Shown here in pieces: positions 53,320-61,860 of a stretch of 64,000 nucleotides of DNA. This DNA comes from a virus. Within the stretch, counting starts at the first letter, position 1. Each line of letters opens with the position of its first letter. The stretch is from the IMG/VR virus record IMGVR_UViG_3300026488_000015, positions 62,001 through 126,000 of that record, one strand, 5' to 3'. A program made the position numbers and the translations under genes. The notes beneath the pieces were generated by a model, which searched no databases, was not told where the DNA came from, and worked only from the letters and a program-made list of their open reading frames with translations.

Positions 53320-53474
53320 TATTTCAGTAACCTATGTACTTCAGAAAAATGAGAAATACTTATATTCAGATAAGCTTTCTTGGTTTCCATATCTTCTGTT
53401 TTCATAAATTTTTGCAGTAGTTTTTGTGCTTTTTGAAAATGTTCTTCAATCTCTTGTGTTTCTTTTACGGTCAT
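53319..53474 (-). CDS. 51-residue helical protein
   Basis: MTVKETQEIEEHFQKAQKLL, QKFMKTEDMETKKAYLNISI, then SHFSEVHRLLK. Two helices, likely a small dimer. The TAA overlaps the start of the 52942 gene. Ribosome site AAAGGATTATT. Confidence 0.45.
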   Translation of the reverse strand: MTVKETQEIEEHFQKAQKLLQKFMKTEDMETKKAYLNISISHFSEVHRLLK

Positions 53475-53482
53475 AATAATCC

Positions 53483-53503
53483 TTTATGAAACATTATAAC
53501 ATA
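53483..53503 (-). promoter_or_regulatory. Early-type promoter (short variant)
   Basis: TATGTTATAATGTTTCATAAAGG on the - strand keeps TGnTATAAT but not the downstream block. It lies back to back with the + strand late box of the tail fibre gene. Confidence 0.55.
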
Positions 53504-53516
53504 AATGTTCTTAACA

Positions 53517-53524
53517 TATAAATA
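53517..53524 (+). promoter_or_regulatory. T4-like late promoter box, tail fibre
   Basis: Exact TATAAATA on the + strand, 26 bases before the tail fibre ATG at 53551. Confidence 0.75.
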
Positions 53525-53550
53525 TAAGAAAACTCACTTAGAGGTATAAA

Positions 53551-56500
53551 ATGATAACTAGAAGTTTTAACAAAATTGATTTAGATTTAGCAGTAGTAGA
53601 AGCAGAGATTGCTGGTGTTGTAATCTCAACAAACAAAATTACATCGGTGCAGAGTAATTCAACTCTTACTTTGGAAGGTAATGGTACTGGAAAAATAACA
53701 CTCAACGATGATACAAAAGTAAACGGGAGCCTGAGCACTTCTAAGGATGTCGTATTCCATAGTGACTTTGCTTTAATAGCTGATGATTCTTCTGGAGAAT
53801 TTTCTAATAGAAGTGGTACAAACATAGACCATATTTGGCACAATGATACTACCAATTCTTGGAATTTTGTTTCTGATGGTACTTATAGAAAAGATGGAAT
53901 TTCAGGTTCAAGTACTTTAAGAGCTCAACACTTAGCTCTTGGTTCACATCTTACTGTAAATGGAAATACAGTTCTTGGTAATGCTAATACCGATTCAACA
54001 ACGGCTAGAGGTACAGTAACATTATCTGATGCAGGAAAATTGACTAATATCAAGGGAACATTAAATGTGGACCAAGCAGTTTCTTTCGATTCAACATTAA
54101 ATGTTGCTAGTACCACGACTTTAAATTCAACTCTTACTGTAAATGGTAGCACGACTTTAAAATCAAATCTTACTGTAAATGGGAATACAGTTCTTGGTAA
54201 TGCTAATACAGATACTTCAGTAATTCGTGGAACTCTTACATTATCTGATTTAGACAAACTTACTACTATCAAAGGTTCTTTAAGAATTAATCAAGACCTT
54301 GTTATCGATAAAGCACTAAATGTTACGAACGATTTAGTTGTTGGTGATTTCAATGATTCAAACTCTAATATTACAGTTCTAGCTGGGGAAACGAAAATAG
54401 CACAAATATCTGCATACGGGTCTAGTCAAGGTACTGGAATTGTATATGTAGGACAAAGCAGTTCTCACGGTGGTGGTATCGTTTATAATGGCGATGACAA
54501 CCCTAATTTACCTTTCAGTACTGATAGTATATCAATGTTTAGAAGAAGTTCAGGTGTAGATTACGAGATTATACACGCAAGTCACGGTTCAAGTCGAGTT
54601 TTATTCAATGATAGCATTACTATTGAAGGTACATCTGATTCATCAAGCACTATTACTGGTTCATTCCAGACTAAAGGTGGTGTAGGAATTGCTAAGAAGT
54701 TATATGTTGGTACTTCTGTTTATGCACCGACTTATTACGATTTAAACAATACTGGATATTATGGTAACTTTGCTAGTACAAGTAGAATGAATTTACTAAA
54801 TCTTACGACTCTTAATGTTTATGGTATTACTACTCTTGGTGATGCAGTTACTGATTCGACTAGAATTCGTGGTACTGTTACTATAAGTGATAATACGAAA
54901 TTAACTAAGATTGAAGGTAAACTTACAGTCGATGAAGCAACTATTTTAAGTTCTACTCTTAATGTTAATGGTAATACTACTCTTGGTAATGCAGTTACTG
55001 ATTCAACGACTATTCGTGGTACTGTTACTATCGGTGATGATACGAAAAATACTAGAATTGGTGGTACACTTTCAGTTGATGAAACTGCTACATTCTCTGG
55101 TATCATAAATGCTAACGCTGGAATCAAACAAGATAATTTCTCTATTCTTAATGGTTCTGATACTTGGTTAAGAACTTCTGGGAATACTGGTTGGTATTCT
55201 GCCACTCACGGTGGTGGTATGTATATGACTGATACTACCTGGGTTCAGACTTATGCAGATAAAGGTCTATCAGGTAGAGTACTAAGAAGTACTGTTGCAC
55301 AAGGAACAGCACCTCTTGTTGTTACTAGTACGACTAAAGTTGCCAAACTAAATGTCGATTATCTTGATGGTCAAGATATTTCATATTATAGAAATGCTAC
55401 AAACTTGAATGCAGGTACAATATCTGATGCAAGATTACCAAATATTATCACTTCTGATATAAAAGGTATCAAGTATGTGGATAGTAGTAATGAAATGACA
55501 TTAGCACAAGGCTTCGTTGGTGGTAGATTGTACTTAAATTATAGAGGAGCAACTTCTGCTATTACAGAATTATACATAGCTAATGGTCGTGGTGCTACTA
55601 CAACTAATGTTATAGCAAGACAATACACATCTAATGTTGCACAAGGAACAGCACCTCTTATTGTTGCTAGTTCAACTAAAGTAACGAACTTGAATGCTGA
55701 TTATCTTGATGGTCAGACTTTGACATCTGCAGGGACAGCAAATACAGTTGTCGGTCGTGATGGTTCGGGCGATATAAATGCTAGATTATTCAAGAGTACT
55801 TACGGTACAACATCATCATTAGCAGCAACTGCAGATATTTGTTTCAGAAATAGCACTTCAGATAATTATTTAAGATTCGTAGACCACGCAGGAATAATTT
55901 CTTGGATTGGTAAAGTAAACGATTCACAAAAACTTGATAATCTCGATTCTACACAATTTTTAAGAAGCGATACAGCAGATACATACACTTCATTAAGTGG
56001 GGGTAGACTCACAGCAACTGGTACGGGTAACAACTATACTAATGGTGGAATAGAAGTGCGTTCATCGGGTAGTGCTATACCAACAATCGGTTTTCATAAA
56101 CCAGGTGCTTTCGCTGGAGAACTACAACTAAGAGCTAACAACGAATTTTACTTCCGTAATAATGGCGATACTGGAAATGCAAATGTAACTGCAGAGGTGT
56201 TTAGAGGTAAAGCAACAAGTGCTAACTACGCCGATGTCGCAGAAAATTATCTTTCTGATTCAGTACAAGTTCCAGGTACTGTAATGGGTATAGGAGGAGA
56301 AAACGAGATTGCAGTATGGACTGAAGGAATGCCTCTAGCAGGTGTTGTAAGTACTAATCCAGCTCTTATTATGAATAACGAAGATTCTATTAAGGATAAT
56401 GAATTGTATCTTGAAATAGCACTTAAAGGAAAGATTCCTTGTTTCATAGAAGGAGAAGCTAAGAAAGGACAATATTTAGTCCCTTCAAGTAATGGTAAAG

Positions 56501-56589
56501 CAAAAGTTTCTACTACATACAATCCAGAATTTAATATAGGTGTATGCATAGAAGATTCCGTAAACGGGACTGTAATGGTTAAAGTCTAA
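53551..56589 (+). CDS. Long tail fibre / adhesin with repeat units
   Basis: 1012 residues. After a short N-terminal part it consists of beta-repeat units. Four TVNGNT(T/V)LGNA-type units with TDSTxxRGT(V/L)T(L/I)SD occur at about 130-165, 205-240, 425-460 and 470-505. Two units of AQGTAPLxVxSxTKVxxLNxDYLDGQ occur near 585-615 and 690-720. The C-terminus (about 890-1012) matches the T4-like fibre end: YADVAENYLSD, VPGTVMGIGGENE, LAGVVSTNPALIMNN and KGKIPCFIEGEAKKGQYLVP. That end may be an autoproteolytic or trimerising tip. It should form a receptor-binding trimer. + strand with its own late promoter. Confidence 0.82.
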   Translation: MITRSFNKIDLDLAVVEAEIAGVVISTNKITSVQSNSTLTLEGNGTGKITLNDDTKVNGSLSTSKDVVFHSDFALIADDSSGEFSNRSGTNIDHIWHNDTTNSWNFVSDGTYRKDGISGSSTLRAQHLALGSHLTVNGNTVLGNANTDSTTARGTVTLSDAGKLTNIKGTLNVDQAVSFDSTLNVASTTTLNSTLTVNGSTTLKSNLTVNGNTVLGNANTDTSVIRGTLTLSDLDKLTTIKGSLRINQDLVIDKALNVTNDLVVGDFNDSNSNITVLAGETKIAQISAYGSSQGTGIVYVGQSSSHGGGIVYNGDDNPNLPFSTDSISMFRRSSGVDYEIIHASHGSSRVLFNDSITIEGTSDSSSTITGSFQTKGGVGIAKKLYVGTSVYAPTYYDLNNTGYYGNFASTSRMNLLNLTTLNVYGITTLGDAVTDSTRIRGTVTISDNTKLTKIEGKLTVDEATILSSTLNVNGNTTLGNAVTDSTTIRGTVTIGDDTKNTRIGGTLSVDETATFSGIINANAGIKQDNFSILNGSDTWLRTSGNTGWYSATHGGGMYMTDTTWVQTYADKGLSGRVLRSTVAQGTAPLVVTSTTKVAKLNVDYLDGQDISYYRNATNLNAGTISDARLPNIITSDIKGIKYVDSSNEMTLAQGFVGGRLYLNYRGATSAITELYIANGRGATTTNVIARQYTSNVAQGTAPLIVASSTKVTNLNADYLDGQTLTSAGTANTVVGRDGSGDINARLFKSTYGTTSSLAATADICFRNSTSDNYLRFVDHAGIISWIGKVNDSQKLDNLDSTQFLRSDTADTYTSLSGGRLTATGTGNNYTNGGIEVRSSGSAIPTIGFHKPGAFAGELQLRANNEFYFRNNGDTGNANVTAEVFRGKATSANYADVAENYLSDSVQVPGTVMGIGGENEIAVWTEGMPLAGVVSTNPALIMNNEDSIKDNELYLEIALKGKIPCFIEGEAKKGQYLVPSSNGKAKVSTTYNPEFNIGVCIEDSVNGTVMVKV

Positions 56590-56609
56590 GTAAGAAAACT
56601 TAGCACTAC
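56583..56609. terminator. Possible bidirectional hairpin between convergent genes
   Basis: AGTCTAAGT and ACTTAGCACT pair with one bulge around a short AAGAAA loop, at the exact point where the + strand fibre gene and the - strand nucleotidyltransferase gene converge (they overlap by 4 bases). Confidence 0.3.
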
Positions 56610-57611
56610 TTTATTCATAAACTCTCTATCTGATTTCTCAGGTAGAGTAGTCCTCAACATAAGTTCATCAACTCTATCTAAAGTATCTCGTACTTCATCA
56701 AGAGCATCATCTACATCGACACGGCCTTCTTTGACATCTTTCAATCTCTCTGCTTTTGTGAGAGGAAATTTAAGAAAGTTGGTGGTAAGAAGTTCTTCAA
56801 CCTCTACAGCTACTCTAAGAGCGTGAGATAAAGCTTTAAAGTCTGTTTTTGATTCAGTCTTAGCAACAGTTTTTGTTCTGTTACCAAAACCTTCATATAA
56901 TTTCTTAACTCTCTCAAGCATATACAAGAAAGTAACATTTCCTTCGTACATTTTACCAAGGACAGAAAAATACTCACATTCAGTATGTTCACCAAGACCA
57001 CGAGAGTTAGGTGCCATAACGAACTTAACATATTTGTATCCTCTTGTAATAACTTTCAAATCATCAAATCTATCACTAAGTTTTGTATCAGGTGAACCTT
57101 GTGCCCAGCCATCTAGTGCTTTTACAAGTTTATCTAGCTCTGCATATCTATCACCTTTGACACCGAATTTCTTCGTTTGTCCGACAGCATATCCAACAAA
57201 TTTCTTCATATTTCTATTTTGGAATTTTGTGTGATTATCTTTCATTACTTTAGTAAATTCAGGTACTTCGTAAACGACTGTATCCTTTCTAAACATAGAG
57301 TAAAGTAAATCTACTGCACCCGTTTCAGAACCTTCGAGTAAATCCATAAATTTGTATGGAGAATATCCATCTAAATCTACATCATCAGCACCATTCTTTT
57401 CTTTAGTGTCTTTACCAACTTTAAGAAATTCTACATCTTTTTTCAATAGAACATCTTCTTTACTTGGAGCGAACAAAAATTTATAATCAGTATCAGAATT
57501 AACATTATCTGTACCGTATAATTTTGAACCACTAAGAGTCACATATAGAACCCTAACATTGTGTTTTTCTTCTAGTCCTCTGAGGACCTCTTTTAGTTTT
57601 TCGTTTGTCAT
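56586..57611 (-). CDS. Nucleotidyltransferase of the RNA-repair type (PF10127-like)
   Basis: 341 residues from the ATG at 57611 (TAAAGGTCATAAA before it); an in-frame ATG at 57641 is the alternative. The polymerase-beta signature is VTLSGSKLYGTDNVNSDTDY, with GS at 28-29 and D40/D42; SGSxLYGTxxxxSDxDy is the hallmark of the family often found with RNA ligases in RNA-repair operons. A helical body follows (MFRKDTVVYEVPEFTKVMKD, YVKFVMAPNSRGLGEHTECE). It probably transfers a nucleotide to damaged RNA ends. Early-type promoter at 57680. Confidence 0.75.
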   Translation of the reverse strand: MTNEKLKEVLRGLEEKHNVRVLYVTLSGSKLYGTDNVNSDTDYKFLFAPSKEDVLLKKDVEFLKVGKDTKEKNGADDVDLDGYSPYKFMDLLEGSETGAVDLLYSMFRKDTVVYEVPEFTKVMKDNHTKFQNRNMKKFVGYAVGQTKKFGVKGDRYAELDKLVKALDGWAQGSPDTKLSDRFDDLKVITRGYKYVKFVMAPNSRGLGEHTECEYFSVLGKMYEGNVTFLYMLERVKKLYEGFGNRTKTVAKTESKTDFKALSHALRVAVEVEELLTTNFLKFPLTKAERLKDVKEGRVDVDDALDEVRDTLDRVDELMLRTTLPEKSDREFMNKVVLSFLT

Positions 57612-57679
57612 TTTATGACCTTTATTTTGATTTTCCACCAATCAATTTACGGTATTAATAACCGAATAAAGTATCTCTC

Positions 57680-57702
57680 TTTATATGTAATATTATAACA
57701 TA
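57680..57702 (-). promoter_or_regulatory. Early-type promoter, nucleotidyltransferase gene
   Basis: Consensus core preceded by TTAAGGTTAC; leader of about 68 bases to the start at 57611, the longest for this promoter class here. Confidence 0.65.
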
Positions 57703-57720
57703 AGTAACCTTAAAACCTTC

Positions 57721-58227
57721 TTAATCTAGTAAATCAGCATATTTACCTAGTTTCTTTAATTTCACGCCTTCTAAAAACTCTTTGATGAATAGCTTGAAGT
57801 TATTGGAATCCCATCCACTGTATTGCATAGCTTGTTCTAATATTTTTGGGTTGCTTAGAGCTATTTCAGCTGTCTTACGGAATTTGTCGTGGTGAAGGTT
57901 AGCAATAGCGTGTCTATTCAATTCGTACATCAAATCATATTTACCAGTGAATTCTTTTATTCTTGGTAAAATAATCTCTAATGCCTCATAATTACCTAGT
58001 TCAATTGCTGTTTTTATAATCTGATTGAAATTTTGTGAGTACTCATAACCTTTAAGATTACTGACCAGTTTAACTGCCTTTACATTATTCGTTTGGATTA
58101 TTCTGCGTATAACCTCATCTTCATAAGGTATTTTGTTTTTTAAAAGTCCCTTGATTTCTTTATCAAGATTCCTTCCACCTGGTCCCATTGTATCTAAATC
58201 CCACCAATCTGTTACTTTTTCGTTCAT
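57721..58227 (-). CDS. Helical-repeat late protein with C-terminal GKYADLL tail
   Basis: 168 residues from the ATG at 58227, placed 8 bases after GAGG; a GTG at 58236 lies too close to that site. The body is helix pairs like degenerate ankyrin repeats (NNVKAVKLVSNLKGYEYSQN, TAIELGNYEALEIILPRIKE). Ends KLKKLGKYADLLD. Single late gene with its own TATAAATA box (58249-58256), inserted among early genes, and the fifth member of the tail family. Confidence 0.65.
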   Translation of the reverse strand: MNEKVTDWWDLDTMGPGGRNLDKEIKGLLKNKIPYEDEVIRRIIQTNNVKAVKLVSNLKGYEYSQNFNQIIKTAIELGNYEALEIILPRIKEFTGKYDLMYELNRHAIANLHHDKFRKTAEIALSNPKILEQAMQYSGWDSNNFKLFIKEFLEGVKLKKLGKYADLLD

Positions 58228-58248
58228 ATCCAACACCTCGTTTAATAA

Positions 58249-58256
58249 TATTTATA
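58249..58256 (-). promoter_or_regulatory. T4-like late promoter box
   Basis: Exact TATAAATA on the - strand, 21 bases before the GKYADLL gene start; overlaps the last codons of the 58252 gene. Confidence 0.75.
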
Positions 58257-58503
58257 AGAATAAGTGAGGTGCCAGTTCTTTAGCTTCTTCTAAAGATTTA
58301 AAATCGTGTTTAATGTTGTTGGATTCCATTTTGTAGTTTTCTATCAGCTCGTAATCGCCTGAAGCACTATGGATGACTAAAACATCATCTAAGGTATATC
58401 GTTCCGTGTCTTCATCGTATCCGAGGACTTCGGCAAAGAATCTGAATTCGGCTCTATCGTCCTCTTTGTAATCCACATAAACGATAGCACCTATCCCATA
58501 CAT
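58252..58503 (-). CDS. Small protein with C-terminal PHLFL tail
   Basis: 83 residues, acidic. Beta N-terminal half (GIGAIVYVDYKEDDRAEFRF), ending KSLEEAKELAPHLFL. Clear PHLxL-set member; the next gene upstream (58506) is another, so they are paired. Confidence 0.5.
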   Translation of the reverse strand: MYGIGAIVYVDYKEDDRAEFRFFAEVLGYDEDTERYTLDDVLVIHSASGDYELIENYKMESNNIKHDFKSLEEAKELAPHLFL

Positions 58504-58505
58504 TT

Positions 58506-58979
58506 TTAGCTCTTCGAGAATAAATGAGGGTTATTTTTCTTCATTGAATCCCACGAGTGTTTCGCAGCATCTGTAAGCTCAACAGCTTCTTCAAGCTCGT
58601 ACTCTTCAGTTCTATCGTTATCATATGGTTTAATCATAACAGGCGTACCTGATGCTAAATCCACGATACCCATAATGTCAAAAATATCTAATGAGCGGTA
58701 ATAAGCCTCACCGTCAAAACCCGTAACGATATAAATCGTGTCGTTATCTACATTGTAATAGCTGTCATCTAGCGACTGGCCTTCGATGTCTAATACCATC
58801 ATTCCTTCAGACTGCTCTAAAACATCTTCTGGTAGTGGTTTATCCCATCGGTCTTCTGGTGTTAAAATTAATCTGAATGGTATCCCAGCATCTAAATAAG
58901 TTGCTACTAGCATAAACATTTGGTCATCTATCACTTCTTTTACCATTTCCGGGTAGTCTGTTTGTGGGGCTTTCATCAT
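58506..58979 (-). CDS. Protein with near-terminal NPHLF motif
   Basis: 157 residues, acidic (YLDAGIPFRLILTPEDRWDK, YDNDRTEEYELEEAVELTDA). Ends SMKKNNPHLFSKS: the PHLF motif is present but followed by three extra residues, unlike other members. Unknown function. Confidence 0.45.
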   Translation of the reverse strand: MMKAPQTDYPEMVKEVIDDQMFMLVATYLDAGIPFRLILTPEDRWDKPLPEDVLEQSEGMMVLDIEGQSLDDSYYNVDNDTIYIVTGFDGEAYYRSLDIFDIMGIVDLASGTPVMIKPYDNDRTEEYELEEAVELTDAAKHSWDSMKKNNPHLFSKS

Positions 58980-59638
58980 TACATCCTTTGTTTTGTTTTA
59001 AATCTTCTATACATAGATAATCTACTAATATCTATTGTAGTTAATATTTTTCTTACACCACAAAAATCGTTATCTTGTGGTTTAGGGAACATATAATCTC
59101 GCGTGGCTTTCTCTACTTCATCTAAAAATTGATATTCTCCATCTACCCAAGCATAATCTTTTGTGACTAAATCATTGCTATACACTTTAACATCACTAAA
59201 ATTATCCAGCATATAATTTAAGCAAGATATTTCTTGTTTAGTTTGGAGTACTTCAAGAGGAGCTATTCTTCTCATATATAATAATATTTCCTCAGCGTCG
59301 AACTCCTTAACTGGTGCTACGCACGAATTAAAATCGTTCATATCACCCGCTTCAGCGCAAATAACATAATCATCTGCAATATTAGCAAAGTTGTGTATAA
59401 CAATGATATTAATAGCAAGATTCAATTCATAAAGCAACTCTAAGAATAGCATATTCTTATCTTGGTCGTAAGACATATTGATATAAGCGTCTTGTTTAAT
59501 ATTCAGCTGATTGCCGATATAGGTTTTATTGTCAAACTTACGCCTATTTGTACAGACAGCAGGCAATGAAAGTGTGTCCGTAAAAAAATCAATATCTGTA
59601 TTGCAATCGTTTATAAACATATAAAGCGTTGGTTTCAT
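58979..59638 (-). CDS. Unknown protein
   Basis: 219 residues, alpha/beta (LYMFINDCNTDIDFFTDTLS, LLYELNLAINIIVIHNFANI, DAEEILLYMRRIAPLEVLQT). Six Cys but no metal-site spacing. C-terminus basic (RLSMYRRFKTKQRM). No family recognised; lies after the Nudix gene in the same transcript. Confidence 0.45.
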   Translation of the reverse strand: MKPTLYMFINDCNTDIDFFTDTLSLPAVCTNRRKFDNKTYIGNQLNIKQDAYINMSYDQDKNMLFLELLYELNLAINIIVIHNFANIADDYVICAEAGDMNDFNSCVAPVKEFDAEEILLYMRRIAPLEVLQTKQEISCLNYMLDNFSDVKVYSNDLVTKDYAWVDGEYQFLDEVEKATRDYMFPKPQDNDFCGVRKILTTIDISRLSMYRRFKTKQRM

Positions 59639-59645
59639 ATTTACT

Positions 59646-60059
59646 TTACATCCTTAAAATTTTTGTTCGTTCGTTGAAATAAAAGACAATATCGTCCATT
59701 ATTTTTTGTTGATTCTTAGATGTTACTACACCGTCATCGATTCTGACCCAGCTGTAAGAGAAAATCTCCTCCGGGTCAGCACTAATACTAATTTCTTTAT
59801 CAGTAAAACTTATAAGGAATATACCTACATCTTTACGGGAACCTTTTTGGAAAAAGTAATCACCAAGATATGACTGTGCTACTACAATTCCTGATTCTTC
59901 TTCGAATTCACGAACTGCACAGTCCTCAATGCTTTCTCCTTCTTCAATCTTTCCCTTGAAAAAATTGTAGTCACCTATTCTTCCTGTTTTATTTAATAGG
60001 ACATAAACACCGTCCTCTCTAATCTGATAAGGACAAATACCATAAGAAAATTCTTTCAT
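59646..60059 (-). CDS. Nudix hydrolase
   Basis: 137 residues. The Nudix box, 36-58, is complete (GKIEEGESIEDCAV, then REFEEESGI: Gx5Ex7REUxEExGU). N-terminal SYGICPYQIREDGVYVLLNK is typical of MutT/Ap4A-type members. It hydrolyses nucleoside diphosphate derivatives; candidates are oxidised dNTPs, Ap4A, RNA caps or ADP-ribose. The gene has its own promoter (60071-60086). Confidence 0.85.
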   Translation of the reverse strand: MKEFSYGICPYQIREDGVYVLLNKTGRIGDYNFFKGKIEEGESIEDCAVREFEEESGIVVAQSYLGDYFFQKGSRKDVGIFLISFTDKEISISADPEEIFSYSWVRIDDGVVTSKNQQKIMDDIVFYFNERTKILRM

Positions 60060-60070
60060 ATTTTTCTCCT

Positions 60071-60086
60071 TCTTGTATTATAACAC
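60071..60086 (-). promoter_or_regulatory. Early-type promoter (short variant), Nudix gene
   Basis: GTGTTATAATACAAG on the - strand keeps TGTTATAAT; flank TTAAGTAAAAGA. Only 12 bases before the start at 60059. Confidence 0.55.
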
Positions 60087-60105
60087 TCTTTTACTTAATT
60101 TTATT

Positions 60106-60597
60106 CTAGCTGTCGATACTGCAGTTTGTTATATCTTGTGGTATTTCTGTTACTGGTTTAGCTGTCATAATATCAAACAGCATCTTCTCAGCAAAATCAT
60201 TGAGATTTGTATCGATTTTTACTGTTTTTACTATATTGAGCACATTCGTTGTTAATCCTGCTATACTGCAGTTAAGATGCAATTCAGGTTCTATTTTTTC
60301 TATTTTTTTCAGTAAAGCTTGAGGTAATGTCGTGCTAGTTAGTTCCATTATACCATCAACATATATGTCCCACATACCTATGGTATCTGTTTGTGCTACC
60401 ACCACCTCTTTAGAGAATGATACATAACCTTCTGGTGTTGTATTATCATAAACTAAATGATACATATTAAAATTACAATAAACGGGTACTGTGGCTCTGT
60501 AGCATATCTGTTTAAATACACTAAAATTTAGTACCTTGCTAGTTTCAAGATATATACCTTGAAATCCCGATACTACTACGCTCTTAGAGCTTAACAT
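60106..60597 (-). CDS. Unknown protein
   Basis: 163 residues, beta-rich first half (SKSVVVSGFQGIYLETSKVL, YRATVPVYCNFNMYHLVYDN), helical second half (LPQALLKKIEKIEPELHLNC). No family recognised. Follows the 57-residue membrane gene with overlapping start. Confidence 0.45.
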   Translation of the reverse strand: MLSSKSVVVSGFQGIYLETSKVLNFSVFKQICYRATVPVYCNFNMYHLVYDNTTPEGYVSFSKEVVVAQTDTIGMWDIYVDGIMELTSTTLPQALLKKIEKIEPELHLNCSIAGLTTNVLNIVKTVKIDTNLNDFAEKMLFDIMTAKPVTEIPQDITNCSIDS

Positions 60598-60771
60598 TTA
60601 CTTTTTCTTAGGTAAAGCTAAGTAGAAACCTGCAAGACCGAGAACAGCACCAGATAGTAATCCACCTGCAAGTAATACACCAGTAACACCTACGCCAACA
60701 CCTACTTTTAATGGAGTGTTCTCCATACCTTTGTCGAATAACTCTTTTACTTTTGTTTTATCTATTTTCAT
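60598..60771 (-). CDS. 57-residue membrane protein with Gly-rich helix
   Basis: MKIDKTKVKELFDKGMENTP, then one long Gly/Val/Leu segment (VGVGVGVTGVLLAGGLLSGA) and VLGLAGFYLALPKKK. Amphipathic N-terminus plus long hydrophobic hairpin, similar in plan to the 37605 gene. Own promoter. Confidence 0.5.
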   Translation of the reverse strand: MKIDKTKVKELFDKGMENTPLKVGVGVGVTGVLLAGGLLSGAVLGLAGFYLALPKKK

Positions 60772-60791
60772 CTTTTAATTCCTTTGTTTTG

Positions 60792-60814
60792 TTTAATGTG
60801 TACTATTATAACAC
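60792..60814 (-). promoter_or_regulatory. Early-type promoter (variant)
   Basis: GTGTGTTATAATAGTACACATT on the - strand; TGTTATAAT retained, flank ATTAAGTATA. Reads into the gene at 60771. Confidence 0.55.
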
Positions 60815-60838
60815 ACTTATACTTAATCTCTTCTTAAA

Positions 60839-61219
60839 TTACAGCAATAAATGAGGTTTTTCGTCCAAGTAATCTTGGAACTCCATTGATTTGTATATTC
60901 GTTCTTTGGGGTTGTCGTGAGTGTACTTATTTCTATAATTGCTTATTATGCTATCTGAAGCTTCTTCTTCGGATGAGAATCTTGAAGCTAAATTAGCCAT
61001 ATTATATGCTACACCATTATAAGAAACAAATCCACCTTGTGCTTCATCGTAAATATCTTTTGGTATAGATAGTACATCTAAGAATGCTAAATGTTTTACA
61101 CTATCTAGCTCCCATTTGTAAAATTTGTACACTCTCGTAGCTGTATTTTCCAATAATCCACCTTCGTTATGTAGAGACATTTCCCAGCACTCATACTTTT
61201 TGAATCTCATATAAACCAT
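60839..61219 (-). CDS. Protein with C-terminal PHLLL tail
   Basis: 126 residues, aromatic N-terminus (YMRFKKYECWEMSLHNEGGL), helical end MEFQDYLDEKPHLLL. The phrase (A/M)EF-x-x-Y-(L/I)-x-(D/E)-x-PH is shared with the 63573 protein (AEFLQYIEDNPHSIL). Clear PHLxL-set member; start overlaps the upstream gene by 13 bases. Confidence 0.5.
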   Translation of the reverse strand: MVYMRFKKYECWEMSLHNEGGLLENTATRVYKFYKWELDSVKHLAFLDVLSIPKDIYDEAQGGFVSYNGVAYNMANLASRFSSEEEASDSIISNYRNKYTHDNPKERIYKSMEFQDYLDEKPHLLL

Positions 61220-61506
61220 CCTGGAAATGTAGACCTAAAATCTTCTGTGTCTTTTTCTGATAACAAAGTGGGTGTACTGAATATTAAAGCATCACTTTCG
61301 CCCTCATCATTAATATTCAGTATTTCTCCACGAAAGGTACCAGATTGCCCTTTCGTTTTATTTGATGTATATGATTCGATTACACCATACAGCCGTCCAT
61401 CGCCAATGTCAGCTAGGTTGGCTAGAGTCTTATCGTATAACGGGTACAGAATCACTACCCTACCTATACAAGATTCGTTAGCCTTCATTAAAATCTGAAA
61501 AGTCAT
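61207..61506 (-). CDS. Protein with C-terminal PGWFI tail
   Basis: 99 residues, beta-rich (CIGRVVILYPLYDKTLANLA, GDGRLYGVIESYTSNKTKGQ), a probable small barrel. Ends RSTFPGWFI, a variant tail with Gly in place of His. Adjacent to three other members. Confidence 0.45.
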   Translation of the reverse strand: MTFQILMKANESCIGRVVILYPLYDKTLANLADIGDGRLYGVIESYTSNKTKGQSGTFRGEILNINDEGESDALIFSTPTLLSEKDTEDFRSTFPGWFI

Positions 61507-61515
61507 ATCGTTCCT

Positions 61516-61860
61516 TTATAGAAAAATGTGAGGGTGGTTATCGATGTGGGGGTTCAACCACCTTAAGGTTTTCGTTAATTCCCCTTGCATTGTCTGTTTT
61601 GTTTTGTTACCTGATTCTAATTCTGAATGCTCAGAAACATTCTGGTAATAGGGTGTATCTAACAGCTCTTGGAGATATTTGGCTCTCTGAATACTAGAAT
61701 CTATTTTAGCCTCTAATGAGGTCCCGTAAATATCTGTCCACGACCAACCCAACCTATCTCTCTGTATTCGTTCCTTAAGGAATTCTTCGGTACCAGAGAA
61801 ATATTGCTCGAGGACTTTTTTCTCTTTATTCATTCTAACGGCAAACATTACAGAAACCAA
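61516..61860 (-). CDS. Protein with C-terminal PHIFL tail
   Basis: 114 residues, basic and helical (GTEEFLKERIQRDRLGWSWT, RAKYLQELLDTPYYQNVSEH). Ends NPHIDNHPHIFL, with an additional NPH eight residues before the terminal one. Overlaps the upstream gene start by 13 bases. Confidence 0.5.
   Translation of the reverse strand: MVSVMFAVRMNKEKKVLEQYFSGTEEFLKERIQRDRLGWSWTDIYGTSLEAKIDSSIQRAKYLQELLDTPYYQNVSEHSELESGNKTKQTMQGELTKTLRWLNPHIDNHPHIFL

Noticed and set aside
53925-55205. Open frames on - strand within the tail fibre gene
   Set aside because: Repetitive antisense frames that follow the fibre repeats; no ribosome sites and no resemblance to known proteins.
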